Positions 18,001 through 23,700 of a DNA stretch of 28,451 bases are shown here, in pieces (positions within the stretch are counted from its first letter, which is position 1; each line of letters starts with the position of its first letter). A program made the translations under genes and the position numbers. Under the pieces are notes generated by a model. That model was given only the letters and a program-made list of their open reading frames with translations. It was not told the DNA's origin and searched no databases. This DNA comes from a virus. The stretch lies in IMG/VR virus record IMGVR_UViG_3300010354_000454, positions 1-28,451 of that record. One strand, given 5' to 3'.

Positions 18001-18308
18001 TAGGATTATCTGGAATTGGATTTACTAATGTTGCAATTTCTTCGGTAACATTTGATTCCTCAACCATCACGTTTGATAGTACATTGTATACATTTGATAC
18101 TTCTGGATCTATGACTGGATTATCATATGATGGAACAATATTAGATTCAAATTATTTTGGCAAGTACAGTTGGGGTAAAATTGTTTTAAGTGGTAGAGCC
18201 GAAGCAAATGAATTTGAATCATATAATTTAAATGGAATTTCTGGAATTACAACTTCTTCCAGAGTCATAAGAGTTTCCCCATTAAAGTATAAAAACTACA
18301 AAAACTAA
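6042..18308 (+). CDS. Giant gp7-like baseplate/virion structural protein (4088 aa)
   Basis: A 12.3-kb gene, 43% of the window, in the T4 gene 7 position. Residues ~15-55 (ESQFPLYIEEEYPLAKEFFK onward) and ~215-245 (FYGSRGTDQSFKILFKALYNEDVEI region) resemble the C-terminal part of T4 gp7, which I recall as FYSTKGIEASYKFLFKVLYN followed by EEVEIE. Most of T4 gp7's N-terminal portion has no visible counterpart. The rest is modular and beta-rich: H..TGExVxY units near residues 493, 620, 866, 976, 1705, 1870 and 3012; GxGYxxxP units near 770, 808 and many later; IDNE/GxE-type units near 107, 1597 and 3151; and a YHYH-like domain at ~1265-1390. There are no membrane segments and no stop or frame break. 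The role is probably wedge organisation plus a long decorative or host-contact extension; the second part is inference. Length, AGA-rich codons and order fit marine cyanomyoviruses. Confidence 0.88.
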   Translation: MISTNKEERIKFNTIIESQFPLYIEEEYPLAKEFFKQYYISQENFGGPLDILQNIDKRIKLGSVTRDFEESTTIQNLSISGVTTSIGVFDTTIYVDSTYGFPDSYGLIKIDNEIITYTSKTNITFDGCIRGFSGITSYRNPSVPEELIFSSSEAAEHAEKTRVENLGQLLYKSFFRKLKQQIAPGFEDRSLFSGKNKDTAAIKVNEENFISRLKDFYGSRGTDQSFKILFKALYNEDVEIVKPRDFLFKPSDAAYKITKDLIVELISGNAEELTNSTLFQDQYGDISKAYAPITKVEKISTGIATANYYKLSLDSNYDRDIIVDGAVYGSFSVHPYTKCISNVSVGASYIDVDSTISFPIKGELSVVYFDGSVGVVSYTSKNLNQFIGCSNIDKLIYDKTPIGINTYAYGYSNTGDGSIVKVRVTPVLESLNYDSTSYYYKSGDTIDIDSLGRETEKEDLANKFFINACATYDVKSITTIDLTDNTVLIETEDPHSLVVGDEIVLTGNSGNLNKSIIVKIDTEFSFSAKGQGPVSSSIKYKFTKLLSKTNASYFKSSSYFNSNVQNVYKDEESLLIASPSIPNYYNQPIETNDKSIIFGGTFPPVGVGSTNIFNISPIKTHGLFTGDAVYYSYPKRVFYSAETGYDEVEILNGRLGENFPEGLLFIKRIDDNRVQFARSRSDILNGKFLSVPAPVTFSQNKLEVYNLQGQTLESQKLLRQITPPQNVDKKYETIPGQTGILVNGVEILNYKSPDSIYYGPLDEISVSSPGSNYDIINPPVLHISDSIGIGATGYVAVTGSLQEIRVINSGYNYVDNPIVSITGGNGFGANAIVATKQIINKQSFNSNPNAALVGVGTTISTIGFTTYHRFLNGEKVLYKTNGSASIGGLVANASYFVNVRDAYTVKLHNTSLDALAGVNTIALLSYGSGNHELESIQKKKVVDKIIVTNPGFGYQNKKRTTNSSGINTSSDSITIKNHGYKTGELIKYYVDGTAISGLSTNTNYYAKVVDENTFKLSIAGVGTAGNLFDTNEFADLKSVGFGTHIFNYPEISVEVIGKVGISSLSQEDFKVKIQPVFRGSIESVHLSNNGVGYGSSEILNFKREPVVSLYSGSKAQVTPIVSQGKIVEVLVNNSGSSYNSPPDLQVLGFGYGAVLTPVIRDGKLVAVNVLEGGTDYTPDTTFINIIASGSGANFVTLIKPWTVNIFTRNQTFITNDDGFIVNGLNDDYGLQYTHLYAPRKLRENIYSSDRNGKILYGESDLKKFGGSEIDSENHSPIIGWAYDGNPIYGPYGYSKKNGGVVKQLKSGYRLNQQDPSSRPPFPEGFFVEDYTYYNSEDPLVLDEYNGRFCVTPEFPKGVYAYFATFDLSPDSSGIYRGYKRPVFPYLIGNHYKSKPNDFNFRKDSNQDFINLNNTNWIRNTYPYKIKTDNSSYQYINIPNNLTQTSVVKYASPGSIDNVGILTGGQNYKVNDRIIFTETDSGGFGANVVVSKISGKKVNSISVASSIVSDVEFYPSDGNGNFILFCQDPHDFKNFDTISVSGVNTTSTLLEGLFTAGVTTERYVLNVGINSSSVTGIVTYLKVSGNLEFPILRENDILTIGSEQVKVLNVDQKNSRLRVRRSINNVSSAHTSSSFLYKNQRSLKINVGYKTTYNCNYNREIYFNPVDSVAIGTVFGVGIGSTIILSNPGSGNTSIFIPTKSLYLPNHELNTGDEVVYSTFGGSPIGVSTNGISTSVSISNQSILYVAKISNDLIGLSTIKVGLGTAGTFVGVGTTTQNQTTLYFTGIGTGSYHSFKTNFSNTIKGTIQRNKVTVGLAETHGLMNQDNVYVDVIVGTSVTFKLKYNDYHRRTTANERSFSGINTSNGSITVPDHRYYTGERVIHNSNSNSSLYGPANNDICYVVVVDKDTIKLARSYDKSISRIPEYIGISSVYSGTLSQINPPLEARKNSTVIFDLSDSSLAFTQQSIQYPAFDLNLYSDVRFNNIFDSSGKSPLFEIEKYGSVGVSNDARLVLTINDNIPDILYYKLDPINKVFSPKEKTEIIVDDLTNSYNQIQIKKSEYAGKHKVVVSSSSSFTYTLEEIPESSSYDVGLSTITYSTDSINAYGPISEVKIKNGGRNYSSLPGFSTVSISDLGSNAVFTISSNTIGNIKKVKIEDIGYDYPTDYTLRPTNNIPQLCKVDPLSSLDSISVVSFGKGYTSVPKLIVLDGKTKKIVPEVDLKYQIGNTNVEIVRNTFGIYNVIPTIIPTNNSNGVGISTLSYNSSNKTVTAILSVGFSTAESFPFEIGDKIFVENVSVGSATTLKGFNSSDHGYGLFEVLSVAKNIGGVGIITYSMSSYLSDGQYPGIYNNKNSAGRIIPEKHFPRFKITLRQNDFVVGEEVVFGSKKGIVESWDRSSTILKVRGRNKVQENQIIEGLSSNTKGEVGKVTRFDSYYRLDYFSKVSSGWENQTGFLNDNLQRIQDNEYYQNFSYSLKSRVDYDTWNDPVSTMNHTAGFAKFSDYQLESELPITSKSTLVVSLPAPRDIPGIEVIVDIIGSGDLNTVYDFDLVSSNLLRLNGQTFSDEIIFQNRIISDYAESIGNRVLVIDDISSEFNSNPRASRFDEVSRFRLTDGRVKKFITYVKDKRFYQERQLMLLTLLYDNNNNAYINQYGRVETVSDLGSFDFTVSGLEGILNFYPIKFEVNDYDISTLSYNVKDKFSGVGSTSFGDIVTVVGTSNSSVTSTIVDLPLYYSSVKGLVEISGHNGEYEFTEFNLVHNQTDVQFVEYGQLTNHSFDEYSSPGLGTFYPYISGSRIKVDFISNLGLSTTGFGATVNTLQVAIANTAYTGIGTLNLKYGQIHSNVTSIASTSSPTEVVIDQYDDVYDGGYFLVQASNPVTGEHQLSEVIVIDDDTTSYDTEFGNVETSGSLGVVGTAKTNEITKLTFTPVANTDVEVRVFANVLRYENDGGIDVSINLSNSSIESGYGDYTGTQNNIKRSFDLKHKTLPIFKRQFNGGSASIVNTSNNSILVPDHFFVTGEKIEYRVAGSGTSNAIGIATTSFAGVGSTDKLPQDLYVIKLNQSEIKLAQTAADALSYVPKEIDITSVGIGTSHSFASINQNAKVIVAIDNVIQSPVVATAITSSLSKELKTTDNVAYFTGITSFFGTDLIKIDNEIMRIESIGVGDTFAIRVRRSWMGTTLSGHSTSAKITKVVGNYNIIENTLNFAEAPYGNTPLSSTTNPPNERDWTGITTGSRFQGRSFMRSGLQGSSEETYAKNYIFDDISGRFNGQNKQFTLTSLGSSVSGIVTSNAVILIDGIFQGPGDIYDYNLTEFSGITSVRFTGSASSVSYDPNNASIPVGGIIISVGSIEGYGYQPLIGAGGTAIVSIAGSISSISIGNSGSGYRPYQVVRVGVATSSLETTNIQYIGTATVNNGNIVSIAVTNSGFGYTSTNPPYVVIDSPLSYSNIPLVYSNSSVSGVGTQATIDIVVGQGSSVIDFEIKNFGYGYGQGEILTVPFGGLTGIPTTSDFNESNEFQISVQKTISDKFTGWSIGELQVLDNLDSSFDGETKSFPLRLAGNLVSIRASKGSPIDVQATLLIFVNDVLQVPGEGYVFGGGTIISFTEAPKPGDKSKILFYRGSGSVDVVDRDILETVKPGDNLTIGYDPSLGQPITYQEDARTINNIKSVNVVGTNPYFGPGSGTDPSIIRPVTWTRQTEDKIIDGKEVGKDRDLYESLVYPTSYVIQSVGVGNTIIYVDTLRTLFDAYNENDINLSFQKYITLISQENLVSAAATAIVSSTGTISSIRISNGGSGYTTSPSVTIGTPIGFGTTQRATASSTISIGGTVSLVSINSSGVGYTRTSPPPVLIESPLAKTETNPVTSYSGDYGVIVGLGVTTISFGTRVIFDLFITKNSEFRDASLVDSTITVSGISTGDYFVVNDTHIGLANTSIVSRRSDNTVVSIGTNYLDNIYQVEDFDIIQKEVIGIGTTTVSRIQARVSGLGTIGLSGIGFTNVAISSVTFDSSTITFDSTLYTFDTSGSMTGLSYDGTILDSNYFGKYSWGKIVLSGRAEANEFESYNLNGISGITTSSRVIRVSPLKYKNYKN

Positions 18309-18309
18309 T

Positions 18310-18317
18310 CATAAATA
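18310..18317 (+). promoter_or_regulatory. Late-promoter-like CATAAATA
   Basis: CATAAATA begins two bases after the stop of the giant gene and 21 bases before the ATG at 18339. It matches the NATAAATA late motif of cyanomyoviruses and would give an internal late start for the downstream structural genes. Confidence 0.6.
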
Positions 18318-18338
18318 CCTTTAAAAGTTACCATAATA

Positions 18339-19142
18339 ATGGCAAAGCAAGGGATAGGCACTGGTTTAGCACCAAATGATGGAAATGGTGATAATTTATT
18401 AGCTGGTGCCCTAAAAATTAATAACAATTTCACTGAAATTTACACACTTCTTGGTGACGGATCATCTTTAACGTCTGGAATAGTAACCTCGATCGTTGCT
18501 GGCACAGGTGTAACAATATCTGCATCAACAGGTAGTGTTACTATTAATGCTACTTCTTTGGGTGGTGGGGGAGAATCTATTTGGAGATCAACAACGATTG
18601 GAATTAATACAACTTCGAATGTTGGTATAGCAAGTACAGGTCCAACATCAAAGTTGGATGTTGTTGGTGATGCAAAATTTAGTGGTGTTGTTACAGCAAC
18701 TAGTTTTAATGGATCTTTGACCGGAGATGTTAGTGGTGGAGCATCTCAAATCTATCTCAATACCAACGTCTCAAATTCTCCAACTACTGGGTCTTGGTTA
18801 ATACCATTTGTTGATAATCCAACAGGGACAAATAGACCATTATATGTAACGGGGGTAGGTTGGGGACCAAGATGGTTTAATCCAACAAAATCTTTGTATG
18901 TAACTAATGACACCACAGTCAACCAAACTCCTTCGGCTCAAGCAGGATACACTATAATCAGCCCGAACAGCGTTACAGTGGGCGCAAAGGTGGAAATTGA
19001 AGGAAGTTCTGGAATAGTTACCGCAACTGGTGGTTTTATTAGTGATTCTGGAATAGGTACTGCAATTCAAATTACTTTGTCTGGAGATAGAATCATCTTC
19101 ACTGCTGTTGGAATCGGATCAACTTCATTTAAATTATCATAA
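18339..19142 (+). CDS. Virion structural protein, tail-fibre-like (267 aa)
   Basis: A 267-aa protein. The N-terminus MAKQGIGTGLAPNDGNGDNL, then GALKINNNFTEIYTLLGDGS, is a recurring lead segment (PNDGxGDxLxxGAxKINxNFxEIY) of cyanophage virion proteins and may serve as attachment. A low-complexity serine/threonine/glycine region follows; SKLDVVGDAKFSGVVTATSF (~103-122) resembles the repeats of tail-fibre and tail-spike shafts. The end has GSSGIVTATGGFISDSGIG and GIGSTSFKLS, again beta-rich. No catalytic motif or transmembrane segment is present. It sits between the gp7-like gene and gp8, a place with no equivalent in T4, and has its own late-promoter-like element. A short fibre or baseplate decoration is plausible; the specific role is not known. 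Confidence 0.8.
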   Translation: MAKQGIGTGLAPNDGNGDNLLAGALKINNNFTEIYTLLGDGSSLTSGIVTSIVAGTGVTISASTGSVTINATSLGGGGESIWRSTTIGINTTSNVGIASTGPTSKLDVVGDAKFSGVVTATSFNGSLTGDVSGGASQIYLNTNVSNSPTTGSWLIPFVDNPTGTNRPLYVTGVGWGPRWFNPTKSLYVTNDTTVNQTPSAQAGYTIISPNSVTVGAKVEIEGSSGIVTATGGFISDSGIGTAIQITLSGDRIIFTAVGIGSTSFKLS

Positions 19143-19148
19143 TAAATA
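19141..19148 (+). promoter_or_regulatory. Late-promoter-like AATAAATA before gp8
   Basis: AATAAATA at 19141-19148 overlaps the last two bases of the upstream stop codon and is 18 bases before the gp8 ATG. It is the third NATAAATA element in the cluster with the same placement, which argues against chance. Confidence 0.6.
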
Positions 19149-19166
19149 AGTAAAAAGCTCTGTAAA

Positions 19167-20717
19167 ATGGCCGCAATTATAACTGATCAGATTAGAATAC
19201 TAAATGCTAAAAATTTTGTTGCTGGTGTTGTAACTAGTACTGATTCATATTATGCTTGGATTGGTTTACCAAATCCAACAGATCTTCAAAGTGATTGGAA
19301 CGTAAGTCCCCCTCCACCAAAAGATAATTTTGATGAGGAGAATAATTATTGGGATAGTATAATTGCTCTAAAGAAAATAGGAGCTTCTGATGTTCGTCAA
19401 GTGATCCAAAAAAGAGTTTGGGCGTCAGGGACAACATATGATATGTATAGGCATGATTATAGTAGATCTAACACAGCTAAAGTATCTGGATTTTCTAATT
19501 TATATGCAGCACCATATTATGTTTTAACAAGAGATTACAGAGTTTACATTTGCCTTCAAAATGGAACCACTCCAGAAAATCCATCGGGAAGACCATCCTT
19601 AGATGAACCAAGATTTACTGATTTAGAACCAAGAGCTGCTGGAGATAGTGGTGATGGTTATATTTGGAAATATCTTTATACTATTACACCTAGCGAAATT
19701 ATAAAATTTGATTCTACAAATTTTATGCCAGTTCCACAAAACTGGGAAACAGATCCAGATCAAGCACCTGTAAGATCAAATGCTGTTGATGGTTCCATAA
19801 AAATTGTTACGATTACTGATCGAGGAGTTGGTGTTGGAACTGCTAATAGAGTTTATACTAGAGTACCAATTAAAGGTGATGGGACTGGAGCAGAATGCAC
19901 TCTAGTTATTAATAATGATCAAAAAGTAGAGTCAATAACGGTTTCCAATCAAGGATCTGGATATACATATGGTAATGTGGATTTAAACGCTGGTAATGTT
20001 CCAGTTACCACAAGAAAACCATCTTTCAATGTAATAATTCCACCAAAAGGAGGACATGGATCTGATATCTATAGAGAATTAGGAGCGTATAATGTTTTGC
20101 TATATTCTAGAATAGAAAATGACAATGAAAATCCAGATTTCATAACTGGAAATCAAATTGCAAGAATAGGTATTGTAAAAAACCCAGAATTTTATGGATC
20201 CTCTCAGATTTTAAGTCTAGAAAAAGCAAGTAATGCTTATGCAATGAGATTAACTGGAATTGGATACAGTACAGCAACTTTCACTCCAGATACATATATT
20301 ACTCAAACTGTTGGCACAGGATTAACAGCTATAGGTAGAGTTATTAGTTATGATCAAATAACAGGTGTTCTAAAATACTGGCAAGATAGAACTATGGCGG
20401 GTTTTAATACCGTAGGAACCGCACAGTCTGTCCCTACATATAGTTATGATTTAATTGAATTTTCTAATTCTATAGCAAGTGGAGGGTCTCTGTCAATCAG
20501 CGGAGGATCTGCTTCTTTATCAATATCCACAATTTTTAGCGGTATATCGACCGTAATAAATAATAGAAATTATTATCTAGGCCAATCGTTTGTCAATGGG
20601 CTATCAAATCCAGAGGTTAAAAAATATTCTGGAGATATAATTTATGTAGACAATAGACCCGCAATCACAAGGTCTTCAAGTCAAAAAGAAGATATTAAAA
20701 TCATTTTGCAATTCTAA
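19167..20717 (+). CDS. 8: Baseplate wedge protein gp8 (enlarged)
   Basis: A gp8-type wedge protein. It matches T4 gp8 (334 aa, recalled) at several places: DGYIWKYLYTITPSE (~163-177) against DGYVWEYLFEIPPD, with VPQNWETDPD after it; and near the C-terminus SGDIIYVDNRPAI (~488-500) against SGEMIYMENRPPI, followed by the shared ending EDIKIILQF/EEINILFTF. The N-terminal ITDQIRILNAKNF is also comparable. In T4, gp8 dimers bind gp7 and gp10 in the outer wedge. The extra ~180 residues lie mainly in the second half and include a GSGYTYGNV unit of the kind repeated in the neighbouring giant proteins. The gene starts 18 bases after a late-promoter-like element and ends six bases before the next gene. 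Confidence 0.9.
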   Translation: MAAIITDQIRILNAKNFVAGVVTSTDSYYAWIGLPNPTDLQSDWNVSPPPPKDNFDEENNYWDSIIALKKIGASDVRQVIQKRVWASGTTYDMYRHDYSRSNTAKVSGFSNLYAAPYYVLTRDYRVYICLQNGTTPENPSGRPSLDEPRFTDLEPRAAGDSGDGYIWKYLYTITPSEIIKFDSTNFMPVPQNWETDPDQAPVRSNAVDGSIKIVTITDRGVGVGTANRVYTRVPIKGDGTGAECTLVINNDQKVESITVSNQGSGYTYGNVDLNAGNVPVTTRKPSFNVIIPPKGGHGSDIYRELGAYNVLLYSRIENDNENPDFITGNQIARIGIVKNPEFYGSSQILSLEKASNAYAMRLTGIGYSTATFTPDTYITQTVGTGLTAIGRVISYDQITGVLKYWQDRTMAGFNTVGTAQSVPTYSYDLIEFSNSIASGGSLSISGGSASLSISTIFSGISTVINNRNYYLGQSFVNGLSNPEVKKYSGDIIYVDNRPAITRSSSQKEDIKIILQF

Positions 20718-20723
20718 AAAGTC

Positions 20724-23700
20724 ATGCCCCAAGAAACTAATCTCAACGTATTTCCATATTTTGACGATTATAATCCGGATAATAATTACTATAAGGTTTT
20801 ATTTAAACCTGGTTATCCAGTGCAATCGAGAGAATTAACTACTTTACAGTCAATTCTCCAAAAACAAATTGAAAGATTTGGGCAAGCTTTCTTTAAGGAA
20901 GGGGCAAAAGTTATACCAGGACATTGTGGATATAATAAGACCTATTACGCTGTTCAATTAGAAAATAGTTATTTGGGAGTTCCTGTAGATGCATACATTT
21001 CCCAACTAGTTGGACTTAAAATAACAGGAAGATTATCAGGAGTTACTGCAGTAGTTGAAAATTATTTACTTTCATCCGAATCTGAAAGAGGAACTGCTAC
21101 TTTATACTTAAATTACATCTCTTCAAGTAGCCAAAATAATGCTACACAGACATTTTTGGATGGAGAAGAACTTTTCACAGATTCTCCATTAATATCTGGT
21201 TTATTGGGTGCAGCAACAATACAATCACAATCTTCTTTCGCGGTCACTTTAGCAAACAATGCTACTAGCATTGGATCTGCTTTTTCTATAACCGAAGGTG
21301 TATATTTTGTTAGAGGACAATTTGTTACTGTTTCTGAAGAAACTTTGATCTTAGATCAGTACAATGACACGCCAAGTTATAGGGTAGGTCTTTTTATACT
21401 AGAAGAAATAGTAAATGCAGATATAGATGAAACTCTTAATGATAATTCAAGAGGATTTAACAATTATGCTGCGCCAGGTGCAGATAGACTGAAAATTACA
21501 ACATCATTGTTCAAAAAAAGCATCGATGATTTCAATGATGCTAATTTTATAGAGTTAGCAACGATCAATAACGGAATTCTTAAATCAAAAGCAACCAGCG
21601 ACATATCTTCGGTCATTCAAGATGAAATTGCTAGAAAATCATATCAAGATAGTGGAGATTATTGCTATGAACCATTTATTATTTCCGCAAAAGAATCTTT
21701 AGACAACTTAATTGGAAATCAAGGTATTTTTAAATCTGGACAACTGACTTACAGCGGATCTATTCCATCGGATAGTCTAGGAGTTTATCAAGTATCTCCA
21801 GGAAAAGCTGTAGTAAAGGGATTTGATGTAGAATTACTAAATCCATCTTTCTTAGATTTTTCAAAGACTAGAACTACGAGGTCTTTAGATAATCAAATAA
21901 TTACATATAACACTGGATCCACTTTTAAATTAAATAGAGTTTATGGTGGACCATCAATAGGTATTGGAAATACATATGTATTGAGTTTAAGGGATTCTAG
22001 AGTTGGATCTGCACAGACTTTAGCAAGTGGCAAAGAAATAGGTTTGGCTAGAGTATATGATTTCAAATTGGAATCTGGATCTTACGATAGTCAAAATCCA
22101 AACTTAAATCAGTGGAATATTTCTTTATATGATGTTCAAACTACAACAGAAATAACATTAAATTCTCCAATTACACTTTCAATTCCAACCTTCATTAAAG
22201 GCAATAGAAGTGGAGCGACTGCATTTTTAAAAGAATCAGTATCAAATGGCACTTCACTTGTTGTTTATCAAAAATCTGGTGAATTTGTAAATAATGAAAG
22301 TTTTACGTATGATGGAATTAGTGATAATAGGATCTCAATAGCAGTAACTGCATATGGTATTTCAGATGTAAAATCGGTATATGGAATTGTTGGAACTTCA
22401 AAAACATTTACTGCTGACGTAATTCAATCAAATTCCACATTTATTGGTATTGCTACAATTAGTCCATATGATGCAGATACTGGATTTAGTACAGTACGTT
22501 CACAAAATCCTCTCTTTCCATCTGGGCAGAATTTAAAACTGGGAAGTCTTTTAAAATTTACAGACACTTCTCTTTCAAGTCCAGTCATTGCAAAAGTTGT
22601 TAGTGTAGGTTCTAGTCACATACAAATAGTCGGTGTTTCTACAGTTTCTGGTCTAACAACATCTAGATTACCTGTTTCAAATTTAGTAGTATCAGATTTA
22701 ACAGTTTTAACATCAAAGTTAGAGTCTTCGAGCGATAATACTTTATATACCAAATTCCCCAAACAACATATATCTGCGGTAAGTTTAAATAATACATCAT
22801 TAACTATCAGAAAAGTATATACAGTAAATATTACCAATAATAAATTATCTTCAGCAATTGATGCAGATACTAATGAAATATTTTTACCATTTGATGAAGA
22901 AAGATATCTTTTAATTAGATCTGATGGTGGATGTGAACCACTAAGTTCGGATCAGATAGAACTCACAAATAATCTCACAAGACTTCAAATTTACAATTTA
23001 GGATCTAATGATAGTGGTGCTACATTAATAGTAACGGCACAAAAGACTAGAGTAAAAGCAAAATCCAAAATAAGAAATAGAGTTAATAGTATTATAGTTG
23101 ATAAATCAACCAATCCAATTTCTGGTACAGGATCAACAACACTGGATGATGGACTAATTTATGGCAATTATCCTTATGGAACAAGAGTTCAAGATAGAGA
23201 TATTTGTCTAAACTATGGAGATATCATCACTGTTTTAGGTGTTTATGAATCAAAAGACACATCTCTCGCTTCAGCACCAACAGCAATTTTAAATAATATT
23301 GCTGGTCCAAGCAGCAAAACAACAGATTTAGTCATTGGTGAACAATTTATAGGACAGTCATCTGGTTCTGTGGCGATTCTTGCCGAAAGAGTAAATGATA
23401 CTCAAATATCTTATATTCCATTAAATGAAATTCCTTTAAAAGAAGGAGAAACTGTTTTATTTGTAGAGTCAAGAATTCAATCTGTAATTGGAACTCTTAA
23501 TGATTCCAGCAGTAAAATATCAAATAATTTTACATACGACAACGGACAAAATGGATCTTTCTATGGATATGGATCGCTAATTAGAAAGCAAAATGTTCTT
23601 GCTCCATCTAGACAAATAAAAATCTATTTTGCAAATGGATTTTTTGATTCTGTAGATGATGGAGATATAACAACTGTCGAATCATACTCGACATATAATT

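Noticed and set aside
6042-18308. Giant frame as an assembly artefact joining several genes
   Set aside because: There is no internal stop, shift or intergenic signal, module types persist along the whole length, and genes of this size are known in marine T4-like phages.
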